This document shows, one piece after another, positions 54,855 through 63,599 of a DNA stretch of 64,000 bases. The position numbers were made by a program, and so were the translations under genes. How positions within the stretch are numbered: the stretch's first letter is position 1; each line of letters starts with the position of its first letter. The notes below the pieces were generated by a model, which made no database searches, had not been told where the DNA came from, and worked only from the letters and a program-made list of their open reading frames with translations. Origin of the DNA: Geothrix sp. 21YS21S-4 (lineage in GTDB: Bacteria > Acidobacteriota > Holophagae > Holophagales > Holophagaceae); contig NZ_CP132719.1 in the NCBI RefSeq assembly GCF_030845995.1, positions 2,914,001-2,978,000 of the forward strand, read 5' to 3'.

Positions 54855-57587
54855 CTAGCGGCGCTTCCACAGGTCGAAGGGCTGGGTCCCGATCAGGAGG
54901 TTGAAGCTGCCGCTGGTGGGACCCGCGCCTTCGGGCGTCCTGAACTTGAGGAATCCGTAGGCCAGCTCCACGTAGAAGTTGGACAGGGTGGTCCGCAGCA
55001 TCAGGCCGGTGCCCTGGGCCCGGCGATTGGCGTCGGCCTGGAACAGGTCCCCGTGTTCCCGGGAAACCCAGGCGAGGTCGAACCGGGGGACGATCTCCAC
55101 GGTGAGCCCGAGGCCCGCGTAGATCCGGTAGGGAAGGCCGAACCGCGCCGCGGCGAAGTTGGGCGCCACGTAGCCCACGGCCCGGGACCCGATCACGAAC
55201 GAGGGACCGCCCAGGACCCACCAACGGTCCAGGGGCAGGCGGCGGCCCATCCCCCCTTCCAGGTCCACGTCGAAGCCCAGGGTGTCGTGGAAGGAGTGGA
55301 TCCCCCGCGCCCGGAAATAGGCCTGCTGGAAGTCCGCGGCCGGGAGCTCGCCGGCCTTCGCCTCGCCCACGCCGAACCGCGCCCGGAGCAGCAGCCCTTC
55401 CCGCGGAAGGGTGTGGCGGTCGAAATTGTCCCACTCGCCGGACAGGAAGGCGGCGTGCTGGACCTGGCTGCGGCGGACGCCGTTTTCTTCGAAGGTCGCG
55501 TCCCGCCGCCCCACGTCCACGCTCGCCTTGCCGGTGCCCAGGTTGCTGAAGCGGAGGTACGTGCGCACCGACAGGTCGGAGGCGCTGATGCGGCTGTCGA
55601 TGCCGCTGCCTGAAAGGGCGGGAGAGGGCCAGCTGAGGGCCGTCTCCAGGCGCTGCCGCCAGTAGTCGGCGCTGAATTCAAGCCCCGCGCCGGGCGAGAA
55701 GCCGAAGGGGCTGCGCAGAGCCAGGGCCATCTGCTCCTGCAGGCGGTTGCGGGCGGCGGACAATTCCGCCTCGGTTCCCTTGAAGCCCAGGTTGAAGGCC
55801 CGGTAGGCGAGGCCCACCTGCCCGCCGAGGCTGCTGTCGTAGCCCAGGGAAATGTCCAGCCGGTCCCGCTTCCGGGGAACGGGCATCAGGGTGAGGACCG
55901 TCCCCTTCCCCTCTTCGGGGCGGATCAGGTAGTGCAGTTCCTCCAAATGGAGCCGATGCTCCGCCAGAATGATCCGCTTCTGGAGCACCTCGGGCTGGAA
56001 GGGCCGCCCTTCGAGGTCGCCCAGGATCCGCCGCAGGTGCAGCTCGTCCACTGTGGCGCCGGTCCGGGTCTTCACCTCCACTTTGCAGATGACGGGCTCC
56101 CGCAGGACCAGCCGCAGGCGGCCCGTGGCGGAATCGAAGCCCGAGCCCCGCGCGTCCACCAGAGGATTGCCCTCCATCATCAGCCGGTAGACCAGCTGGG
56201 AGATGGCCCGGCCGAAGACCTGGGGATTGAACGGCGCGCCAATGGGCATCTCCGCCAGGGCCTGGCGGACCCGGGGCTGCCACGCTTCGGGAACCTCCAG
56301 GTCGAGGGCCTCCACCTGAGGGAAGGGGCGCATGTGGATGGTCAGCGCCCCATCCGGATCTGCCGTGGCCCAGGCCTCGGCCGCCAGGCCATGGACCAGA
56401 ATCTGCTGCAGGAGGATCTGCACGTCGCGCAGCCAGTAGCCGCCTTCGGGGCGGCTCGCCAGGGTGACGGTCAGCAGCCCTTCCAGGGCCTCGCCCAGGG
56501 GATAGGGACTCTCGAAGGCCAGCCGCGACGCCTTGACGACCTCCTTTCCCCGCCAGCGGGAGCGCAGCAGGTCGGACAGGGCGTGCTGCCGGGCGTCGAA
56601 GGCCTCCCGCCCCTCGCGGATCAGGCGGGGCGCGAGCGTCCCGTACTCCAGGAACGGAGCCTCGCGGATGTCGGGGCGGATGAGGAAGTCCGCCGCCGCC
56701 CGGCTCTCCCACTGGCGGCGCTCGATCACCAGATCGAGGCTGCGGGAGGCCACGGAATAGATGCTGGTGGCCGGGCCGCGCGCCATGGGCGAGCTGATGT
56801 CCACGCCGATCACCACGTCGGGATGGAAGATCTCCTTCGCGGTGGACACCGGCAGGTTCTCCACCAGCGCGCCGTCCACGTACTGCTGCCCGTCGATCAG
56901 GACGGGCCGGAAGCCGCCGGGAATGGCCATGGAGGCGCGCACGGCCTCCACGAGGTCGCCCTGGCCGAAGATCCGCCCCTGGCCGGTCTCCAGGTTGGTG
57001 GCCAGGACGCGGAGGGGCCGGCGGAGGTGGTCGAAGTCCCCCTGGGAGAAATAGGTCCCGCGGGCCAGCAGGCCCTGGAGGGTGTGCTGGACTTCCACAC
57101 CGCTGCGCAGCCCCTGCGCGAGGCTGATGTGGCCCTTCTCCCGCTCCACAGCGAGGAAGGTGGATTCCTGGTCCTGCTGCTCGCTCAGGGTCTCGCCCGG
57201 CACGCGGAGGAGCGGCTCCAGGAAGGCGCGGGTCAGATCCAGGCGCAGGAACAGGTCCTCGATCTCCCGCCCCGAGAAGCCGCTGGCGTAGAGGGCGCCC
57301 ACCAGGGCCCCCGCGCTGGTGCCGGTGACGCTGTCCAGGGGAAAGCCCAGCTCCTCGAAGCGCTGGATGACGCCGATGTGGGCCAGGCCCCGCGCCCCGC
57401 CGCCGCTGAGGGCCAGGGCCACCCGCGGCATCCCCGGGATCACCACCCGCGGGGCGAACCGGAACACCATGTCCGGCGGCTCCACGGTGACTTCGATCCG
57501 CGACGGCGCTGCCGGAGGCGCCGCGGGCGCCGGGCCCGCCACGAGGGCGGACGCGGCGATCAGCCAGCCCAGCGCTGGAAGTCTCAT
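54855..57587 (-). CDS. Patatin-like phospholipase with POTRA and Omp85 barrel
   Basis: A 910-residue outer-membrane protein. A signal peptide (1-22) precedes the patatin domain with the oxyanion motif SGGGARG (61-67), nucleophile Ser91 in GTSAGAL, and catalytic Asp in YVDGALVENLPV. A POTRA-like region (about 490-580) leads to a 16-strand-type Omp85 barrel ending in LIGTQPFDLWKR. This is the PlpD (type Vd) layout, in which the lipase is secreted or displayed. Its start overlaps the rph stop (ATGA). Confidence 0.88.
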   Translation of the reverse strand: MRLPALGWLIAASALVAGPAPAAPPAAPSRIEVTVEPPDMVFRFAPRVVIPGMPRVALALSGGGARGLAHIGVIQRFEELGFPLDSVTGTSAGALVGALYASGFSGREIEDLFLRLDLTRAFLEPLLRVPGETLSEQQDQESTFLAVEREKGHISLAQGLRSGVEVQHTLQGLLARGTYFSQGDFDHLRRPLRVLATNLETGQGRIFGQGDLVEAVRASMAIPGGFRPVLIDGQQYVDGALVENLPVSTAKEIFHPDVVIGVDISSPMARGPATSIYSVASRSLDLVIERRQWESRAAADFLIRPDIREAPFLEYGTLAPRLIREGREAFDARQHALSDLLRSRWRGKEVVKASRLAFESPYPLGEALEGLLTVTLASRPEGGYWLRDVQILLQQILVHGLAAEAWATADPDGALTIHMRPFPQVEALDLEVPEAWQPRVRQALAEMPIGAPFNPQVFGRAISQLVYRLMMEGNPLVDARGSGFDSATGRLRLVLREPVICKVEVKTRTGATVDELHLRRILGDLEGRPFQPEVLQKRIILAEHRLHLEELHYLIRPEEGKGTVLTLMPVPRKRDRLDISLGYDSSLGGQVGLAYRAFNLGFKGTEAELSAARNRLQEQMALALRSPFGFSPGAGLEFSADYWRQRLETALSWPSPALSGSGIDSRISASDLSVRTYLRFSNLGTGKASVDVGRRDATFEENGVRRSQVQHAAFLSGEWDNFDRHTLPREGLLLRARFGVGEAKAGELPAADFQQAYFRARGIHSFHDTLGFDVDLEGGMGRRLPLDRWWVLGGPSFVIGSRAVGYVAPNFAAARFGLPYRIYAGLGLTVEIVPRFDLAWVSREHGDLFQADANRRAQGTGLMLRTTLSNFYVELAYGFLKFRTPEGAGPTSGSFNLLIGTQPFDLWKRR

Positions 57588-58300
57588 GCGAGGACCGCCC
57601 GCTGCGCCTCCATTAGGGCCGCGCAGCCCGCCAGTCCCAGGTCGATCAGCCCCGCGGCTTCGGCGCGGGTGAAGGAGCGCCCCTCGCCGGTGCCCTGCAG
57701 CTCCACCAGCTCCAGCTCGCCGCCCGCCGTCGGTCGCGCGGCCACGAGGTTGCAGTCCACGGCGGCCCGGTGGTCCTCCTCGTACTCCAGGTCGAGGATC
57801 AGCCCCCGGCGGCCGTCGCCGGACTCCACCACGCCCGCGCTGACGGCCGCCACCTGGCGGACGAGGGCGCCCTCCAGGCCGCGGGCCCGAAGCGCCAAGG
57901 CCACCGCCACCCACGCGCCCGTGATGGCCGCGCAGCGGGTGCCGCCATCGGCGTTCAGGACGTCGCAATCCACGGTGAGGGTCCGCTCGCCCAGGGCGGC
58001 GAGGTCCACGGCCTGGCGGAGACTCCGCCCCACCAGCCGCTGGATCTCCACGGTGCGCCCCTGCTGCTTCCCGCGCGCCGCTTCGCGGTCGGACCGCGTG
58101 TTGGTCGCCGCCGGCAGCATCCCGTATTCGGCGGTGAGCCAGCCTGTGCCGCGCCCCTTCATCCAGCCGGGTACTTTCTCCTCGAGGCTGGCGGCGCACA
58201 GGACGTGCGTCCGGCCCAACCGCACCACGCAGGAACCCGCGGCGTGGACCTGCACGCCTTTCTCCACCCCGAAGGGACGCAGTTCATCGGCGCGGCGCAT
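57584..58300 (-). CDS. rph: Ribonuclease PH
   Basis: A 238-residue phosphate-dependent 3' exonuclease that trims tRNA precursors. Key motifs are GSCVVRLGRTHVLCAASLEEKVPGW, EYGMLPAATNTR, the RNase PH core RLVGRSLRQAVDL, and DCDVLNADGGTRCAAITGA. Length matches the family (about 240). It lies in a tight unit, rpiB-rph-patatin, with 4-base overlaps at both joints. Confidence 0.95.
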   Translation of the reverse strand: MRRADELRPFGVEKGVQVHAAGSCVVRLGRTHVLCAASLEEKVPGWMKGRGTGWLTAEYGMLPAATNTRSDREAARGKQQGRTVEIQRLVGRSLRQAVDLAALGERTLTVDCDVLNADGGTRCAAITGAWVAVALALRARGLEGALVRQVAAVSAGVVESGDGRRGLILDLEYEEDHRAAVDCNLVAARPTAGGELELVELQGTGEGRSFTRAEAAGLIDLGLAGCAALMEAQRAVLA

Positions 58301-58734
58301 CAGCGGCGGCCTTCGGGCTCGATCTTCTCCACCCGCCCCTGGTGCCTTCCGCCTTCAAAAGGTGTTTCCAGGAACGTTTTGAGGTAGTATTCCGCCTTGA
58401 GCGGATCCGTCAGCCGCTGGCCGAAAGCGATGGCGTTCGCGTCATTGTGCTGCCGCGCCAGTGCCGCGTGCTCAGGGGAGGTCACCAGGGCGCAGCGGAT
58501 GCCGGCATGGCGGTTGGCCGCGATGCTGATCCCGATTCCGGACCCGCAGACCAGCACCAGGCGCTCCCACCGATCCCTTCCTTCCGCCGCCCGGTGCGCG
58601 AAATCCGGATAGTCCACCGACGCAGGGCCGTCCGTCCCGAAATCCACCGCCTCGTGTCCCTGCTCCACTGCCCAGGCTTTGAGCCGTTCTTTCAGGTCGA
58701 ATCCCGCATGATCGCTCGCAAATCCGATTCGCAT
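58300..58734 (-). CDS. rpiB: Ribose-5-phosphate isomerase B
   Basis: A 144-residue enzyme interconverting ribose-5-phosphate and ribulose-5-phosphate. It has MRIGFASDHAGFDLKERL, DYPDFAHRAAEG, and VCGSGIGISIAANRHAGIRCALV with the catalytic Cys, then RQHNDANAIAFGQR. Length is usual for RpiB. It heads the leftward unit and is divergent from the SNF2 gene. Confidence 0.94.
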   Translation of the reverse strand: MRIGFASDHAGFDLKERLKAWAVEQGHEAVDFGTDGPASVDYPDFAHRAAEGRDRWERLVLVCGSGIGISIAANRHAGIRCALVTSPEHAALARQHNDANAIAFGQRLTDPLKAEYYLKTFLETPFEGGRHQGRVEKIEPEGRR

Positions 58735-58784
58735 CGTCCGCTCTCCCGCCCCTCAGCCTACCGCCTCCCGACGGGCGCCGCTTC

Positions 58785-61700
58785 ATGCTGAATCCCTTCC
58801 TCCAGTACCGACCCCAGGATCGCGGTTTCCTCCTGTGCATGCCCGAGGCGGTCGGGCCCTCCGATTGGACCCGCGCCCTCCGCAGCCTGCCCGGCGAACT
58901 CCAGGGGCGGGAGCGCCTGACGCCCGCCAAGGCCCAGATCTTCCTGGCGGACGGCGCCCTGGTGGAAATGCACGCGGTGCCCCTCCGTTGGCAGCGCGCC
59001 TACCCCTGGCTGTCCTCCCTGGCGCTCCGCCCCGGGAACGCGGGGCCGACGCTCCGCTACTGGGCCACGGCGCTGCGCCTCCTCCAGTCGCTGGTGGTGC
59101 GCGGCGCGCTCCTGCCGCAGCTCGACACGCGCACCAACCCCTGGAAGGCCCGCTGGGGCGTCAGCCTCACCAGCCCCGCCGACCGCGCCGCCCTCCGCCA
59201 GCTGACGCTGGCCACGCCCCCGGCGGCTGTGGCCTTTCCCGAGAACGACGTCTGGGCCTTCACCAAGACCCTGGCCCTGGGGGATCTGGACGCCTTCGAC
59301 ATCGAGGATGAACTGGCCATTCCCCCCACGGCGGATGCGGTGGTCACCGCCTTCCTGGAGGACGGCGCCGATTTCGTGATGCGGTTCGTGGCGGGCGGCC
59401 TGCGGGCGGGCGAGGATCCCCGCCTGGGGCTGGTGCACCGCCTGCGCGGCCACAAGCGGGACCGCCTCCCCTGGGACGAGCGCCTGATGGTGGCGCTGTC
59501 GCATCAGCTTCCCGAATTCCCCACCATCGGAATCACGGAGCGCACCCTGGGCGAGCAGCTCGCCCAGTGGAGCGAGGGCGCGCGGCCCCAGTGGGTGCGC
59601 CCCAGCCTCCGCCTGGAGGCCCCGCCCGTCCCCACCGCCGACCGCGCCGTCCAGGACGCGGATCGCCTGGCGGAAGAGGGCTGGATCCTCAAGGTGGGCC
59701 TGGAAACCGAAGCCGGCGCCAGCCTGGGCGTGGCCCAGCTGTGGGAACCCTCCACCGAGCCGGAGGTCCTCCAGGCCCGCCAGGCGCTGCTTCGCGGCCT
59801 CGCCCGCGCCGTGCCCTTCTTCCCCGCCGTGGAGCGGGCCCTCTCCGGCCAGCGGCCAGAAGATCTCGTCCTCCGCCCGACGGAGGCGTGGAGCTTCCTC
59901 ACCCGCGGCGCCGCCCAGTTGAAGGAAGCGGGCTTCCTCGTCCACATCCCCGAGGGCCTGGCCGATTTCGGCGGGGCCAAGCGCCTGCGCGCCAAGGTGC
60001 GCCTGGGCGCCCGCAACGTGGAGGACGCCGAACCCCTGGCCCAGGTCGGACTGGAGGGCAGCGTCAGCGCCGACTGGTCGCTGATGCTGGGCGACGACGC
60101 GCTCAGCGTCGAGGACTTCGCCCAGATGGCGAGCCTCAAGCACCCGCTGGTGGCCTGGAAGGGCAAGTGGGTCGCCCTCGACCCCGAGACCCTCAAGCAG
60201 ATCTCGGCCGTCATCCAGGCCAGCCGCGGCGCGGGATTCGAGAGCATGACCAAGGGCGAGGCCCTGGCCGCCGCCCTCACCGGCACCGCGCGGATCCCCG
60301 GCGTCAGCGAGGCCATCGAGGTGGAAGTGGCCGGCGATTTCGGCGCCGCCCTGGAAGACCTCAAGGTCCTCCCGGACAAGCCCATCACCCAGCCCGCCAG
60401 CTTCCAGGGCCAGCTGCGCCCCTACCAGCTCCGCGGGCTCGCGTGGCTGGAGGGCCTGTCGCGCCTGGGCCTGGGCGGCATCCTGGCCGACGACATGGGC
60501 CTGGGCAAGACCATCCAGGTGCTGGCGCTCCTCCTTCACCGCCAGGAGCAGAGCCCCAAGCAGGGGCCCGCGACGCTGCTGGTGTGCCCCACGTCCCTGC
60601 TGGGCAACTGGGAGCGGGAGCTGGCCAAGTTCGCGCCGACGCTGCCGGTCTTCGTCCATCACGGAAACAACCGCGATCGCCTGCCCGCCGCGTTCAAGCC
60701 CCACACCCTGGTGTTGACCACCTACGGCGTGGTGCGGCGGGAGGAGGAATCCTTCGGGTCGCGGCCCTGGGGCATGGTCGTCGTGGACGAGGCCCAGGCC
60801 ATCAAGAACGCGGGATCGGCCCAGGCCAAGGCCGTGCGGCGCCTGCGCGGCGGATTCCGCCTGGCGCTGACGGGCACGCCCATCGAGAACCGGCTGACGG
60901 AGCTGTGGGCCATCCTCACCGCCGCCCTGCCCGGCTACCTGGGGAGCGAATCCCAGTTCAAGGAGCGGTTCGCGGCGCCCATCGAGAAGTACCGCGATCC
61001 GGACGCCGCGGCGGAACTGCGCCAGCGGATCGGCCCCTTCATCCTCCGCCGTTTGAAGAGCGACAAGGCCATCATCCAGGACCTGCCCGAGAAGCAGGAG
61101 ATGAAGGTCTTCACCACCCTCAGCCGCGAGCAGGCCGAGCTGTACCAGTACCGCGTCGCCCAGATGGACGAGGAGCTGGACGCCGCCACGGGGATCGAGC
61201 GCCGGGGCCGCATCCTGGCGCTGCTCACCCACCTCAAGCAGATCTGCAACCACCCCAGCCAGTTCCTCAAGGCCCAGGGCCCCTACCGCGGGCGCAGCGG
61301 CAAGCTGGACCGCCTCACGGAGATGCTGGAGGAAGTGGTCGAGGCCGGGGAGCGGGCGCTGGTCTTCACGCAGTTCAAGGAGATGGGCGACCGCCTGCAG
61401 GTCCACCTCCAGGAGGCCCTGGGCTTCGAGCCCCCCTTCCTCCACGGCGGCACCTCGCGGGAGGGCCGCGACGAGCTGGTGCGCAGCTTCCAGGAGGACG
61501 CGGATTCCTCGCCCGTCCTGCTGCTCAGCCTGAAGGCCGGGGGCGTGGGTCTGAACCTCACCGCCGCCACCCACGTCTTCCACTTTGACCGCTGGTGGAA
61601 CCCCGCGGTGGAGGACCAGGCCACGGACCGCACCTACCGCATCGGGCAGACGAAGAACGTCCAGGTCCACAAGCTGATCACCATCGGCACGCTGGAGGAG

Positions 61701-61904
61701 AAGATCGACGCCCTGCTGGAATCCAAGCGCGACCTCGCGGATCGCGTGGTGGGCACGGGCGAAGGCTGGCTCACCGAACTGGATGACGACGCCCTCCGCC
61801 GCCTGGTGGCGCTGGATCCGGACGCCGAACTGCTCGATCCCGACGAGGGGAACGGCGAGGAATCCGTCCGGCCCGTCCGCCGCCGCAAGGAGGTGGAGCC
61901 ATGA
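58785..61904 (+). CDS. SNF2-family (Swi2/Snf2, RapA-like) DNA translocase
   Basis: A 1039-residue SF2 ATPase. The first 520 residues form an N-terminal region without motifs I can name, ending in IPGVSEAIEVEVAG. The SNF2 motor starts at about 540 with Walker A DDMGLGKTIQ (565-578), DEAQ (about 668), LALTGTPIENRL, and a second lobe with VFTQFKEMGD, LLLSLKAGGVGLNLT and DQATDRTYRIGQTK. It probably remodels DNA-protein or transcription complexes. It overlaps the SWIM gene by 4 bases (ATGA), implying a stable partnership. Confidence 0.92.
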   Translation: MLNPFLQYRPQDRGFLLCMPEAVGPSDWTRALRSLPGELQGRERLTPAKAQIFLADGALVEMHAVPLRWQRAYPWLSSLALRPGNAGPTLRYWATALRLLQSLVVRGALLPQLDTRTNPWKARWGVSLTSPADRAALRQLTLATPPAAVAFPENDVWAFTKTLALGDLDAFDIEDELAIPPTADAVVTAFLEDGADFVMRFVAGGLRAGEDPRLGLVHRLRGHKRDRLPWDERLMVALSHQLPEFPTIGITERTLGEQLAQWSEGARPQWVRPSLRLEAPPVPTADRAVQDADRLAEEGWILKVGLETEAGASLGVAQLWEPSTEPEVLQARQALLRGLARAVPFFPAVERALSGQRPEDLVLRPTEAWSFLTRGAAQLKEAGFLVHIPEGLADFGGAKRLRAKVRLGARNVEDAEPLAQVGLEGSVSADWSLMLGDDALSVEDFAQMASLKHPLVAWKGKWVALDPETLKQISAVIQASRGAGFESMTKGEALAAALTGTARIPGVSEAIEVEVAGDFGAALEDLKVLPDKPITQPASFQGQLRPYQLRGLAWLEGLSRLGLGGILADDMGLGKTIQVLALLLHRQEQSPKQGPATLLVCPTSLLGNWERELAKFAPTLPVFVHHGNNRDRLPAAFKPHTLVLTTYGVVRREEESFGSRPWGMVVVDEAQAIKNAGSAQAKAVRRLRGGFRLALTGTPIENRLTELWAILTAALPGYLGSESQFKERFAAPIEKYRDPDAAAELRQRIGPFILRRLKSDKAIIQDLPEKQEMKVFTTLSREQAELYQYRVAQMDEELDAATGIERRGRILALLTHLKQICNHPSQFLKAQGPYRGRSGKLDRLTEMLEEVVEAGERALVFTQFKEMGDRLQVHLQEALGFEPPFLHGGTSREGRDELVRSFQEDADSSPVLLLSLKAGGVGLNLTAATHVFHFDRWWNPAVEDQATDRTYRIGQTKNVQVHKLITIGTLEEKIDALLESKRDLADRVVGTGEGWLTELDDDALRRLVALDPDAELLDPDEGNGEESVRPVRRRKEVEP

Positions 61905-62881
61905 TGAGCCACGCCGACCGCTTCGGCGCCACGTGGTGGGGCCGCCTCTGGATCCAGGGCCTGGAGCGCCTGGGCGACGACTACGAGAATCGCCTTCCCC
62001 GCGGGAAGAAGTACGCCGAGGACGGCCACGTCTCCCACTTCAACGTCCAGCCCGGCGAGATCCAGGCCCGGGTCCACGGCCGCAAGACCTACAACGTGAC
62101 CCTCGGCCTGCCCGCCCTGACCTCTGCCCAGTGGGAGAAGGCGCTGGCCCGCATCGCCCAGGAGAGCCGGTTCGTGGCCTCCCTCCTGACCGGCGAGATG
62201 CCCCAGGGGTTGGACGAGACCTTCCGCGAAGCGGGCGCCAGCCTCTATCCGCGCGTTCCCAAGGAACTCCAGACCCACTGCGACTGCCCCGATTGGGCCA
62301 ACCCCTGCAAGCACGTGGCCGCTGTGTGCTACGTGATGGCCGAGGCCCTCGACCGCGATCCCTGGCTGCTGTTCGACCTGCGGGGAAAGAGCCGGGACGA
62401 GGTGATGAAGGCCCTCCAGGCCGCCCTCGACGCCGCCGCCGTGGCCGCCCCCAAGAAGCGGGGCCGTCCTCCCAAGAAGAAGCTGACCGTCGTGGATCTG
62501 CTGCGGCGGGAGCACGATCAGCCGGAGCGCTGGCAGCGGCTGGACGACGACGCCTACGATGCCCTTCCGGCGGCCCTTCCCGAGGTGGGCATTCCGCGGA
62601 TGATCCCGCCCGATCCCTCCGTGTTCACCCAGCTGGGACCCCTGCCCCACGCCCGCATCGAGACCAGCCTGTGCTTGGCCGCGCTCATGCACCGGACGGC
62701 CCAGTGGGTGCTCCAGCAGATCGAGGAGGGGCCGCGCGGCCTGGACGGCGAAGGCGACGAGGCCGAAGCCGATTTCGAGCAGCCCGCCTCCCCCTTCGAC
62801 GCGCCCATGACCCCCGCCCCGCGGCCCGGCCGCAACTGGCGCCACAAGAAGCGCCGCTGGGGGAAAAAGAGCGGCCAGTGA
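61901..62881 (+). CDS. SWIM zinc-finger protein, SNF2 partner
   Basis: A 326-residue protein. The SWIM zinc finger CDCPDWANPCKH (CxCx6CxH, about 127-138) is intact, and KKRGRPPKKK (about 186-195) is an AT-hook-like DNA-binding motif. The N-terminus begins FGATWWGRLWIQGLERLG, a segment seen in SWIM proteins encoded beside SNF2 ATPases. It probably guides or regulates the SNF2 motor on DNA. It is translated from an ATG inside the end of the SNF2 gene. Confidence 0.88.
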   Translation: MMSHADRFGATWWGRLWIQGLERLGDDYENRLPRGKKYAEDGHVSHFNVQPGEIQARVHGRKTYNVTLGLPALTSAQWEKALARIAQESRFVASLLTGEMPQGLDETFREAGASLYPRVPKELQTHCDCPDWANPCKHVAAVCYVMAEALDRDPWLLFDLRGKSRDEVMKALQAALDAAAVAAPKKRGRPPKKKLTVVDLLRREHDQPERWQRLDDDAYDALPAALPEVGIPRMIPPDPSVFTQLGPLPHARIETSLCLAALMHRTAQWVLQQIEEGPRGLDGEGDEAEADFEQPASPFDAPMTPAPRPGRNWRHKKRRWGKKSGQ

Positions 62882-63035
62882 GCGCCTCCGGCAAAGCCCC
62901 GCGCCGCCGCGATGCTTCGCCGGGCCCGGATCGCGGAGTCCCTGCTACGCTCACTTCGCCCCGCTTGCCTCGCTCGCCGGCCCTCTTCGTCCGGTGGTGG
63001 GGTTTTGTGAGGCACTCTAGGTTCCAGGAGCTTCC

Positions 63036-63410
63036 ATGCGCACCATCGCCACCCCGAACGCCCCCGCCGCCATCGGCCCCTACAGCCAGGCCCAGATCTC
63101 CGGCGGCCACCTGTTCACCGCCGGGCAGATCCCCCTGGTGCCCGAGACCATGGAGATGGTGACGGGCTCCATCGAGGCCCAGACCGAGCAGGTCATGAAG
63201 AACCTCGCCGCCGTCCTCGCCGCCGCCAACACCGGCTGGGACCGCGTCGTGAAGACCACCGTCTTCCTCACCGACATGGCCGATTTCGGCGCCTTCAACG
63301 CCGTCTACGAAAAGGCCCTCGGCACCGCCAAGCCCGCCCGCAGCACCGTCCAGGTGGCCGGCCTCCCCCGCGGTGCGAAGGTGGAAGTGGAGCTCATCGC
63401 CGAGGTGTGA
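63036..63410 (+). CDS. ridA: RidA family 2-iminobutanoate/2-iminopropanoate deaminase
   Basis: A 124-residue trimeric enzyme that hydrolyses reactive enamine/imine intermediates. The motifs IGPYSQAQISGGHLFTAGQIPL, QTEQVMKNLAAVL and PARSTVQVAGLPRGAKVEVE, with the catalytic Arg in PARS, are complete. CCAGGAGCTTCC precedes the ATG. It is monocistronic and ends at a strong terminator. Confidence 0.95.
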   Translation: MRTIATPNAPAAIGPYSQAQISGGHLFTAGQIPLVPETMEMVTGSIEAQTEQVMKNLAAVLAAANTGWDRVVKTTVFLTDMADFGAFNAVYEKALGTAKPARSTVQVAGLPRGAKVEVELIAEV

Positions 63411-63430
63411 GCTCCGGAGCAAAATTTCAC

Positions 63431-63474
63431 AGAGAGCCGAGGACGGGGCAGATGGCGCCGTCCTCGGCTCTCTT
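63431..63474. terminator. Terminator after ridA
   Basis: AGAGAGCCGAGGACGG pairs perfectly with CCGTCCTCGGCTCTCT (63458-63473), a 16-bp stem, followed by TGTT. It lies between convergent ridA and the RHS-like gene and could stop transcription from both. The remaining bases to 63599 show nothing else clear. Confidence 0.8.
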
Positions 63475-63599
63475 GTTCCCGAATTAGGAAAGATCAGCAC
63501 TGTGCGGATACCCGGGTTGAGTAGCTCCAACAAAGACCGACGGAAAGACGGTAATTGACGATCCTCTATGGGTCCACCAGCCCCACGCCGGTGAGTTCG

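Noticed and set aside
58758-61670. 970-codon open frame opposite the SNF2 gene
   Set aside because: Antisense shadow of a protein with complete helicase motifs; no independent evidence of coding.
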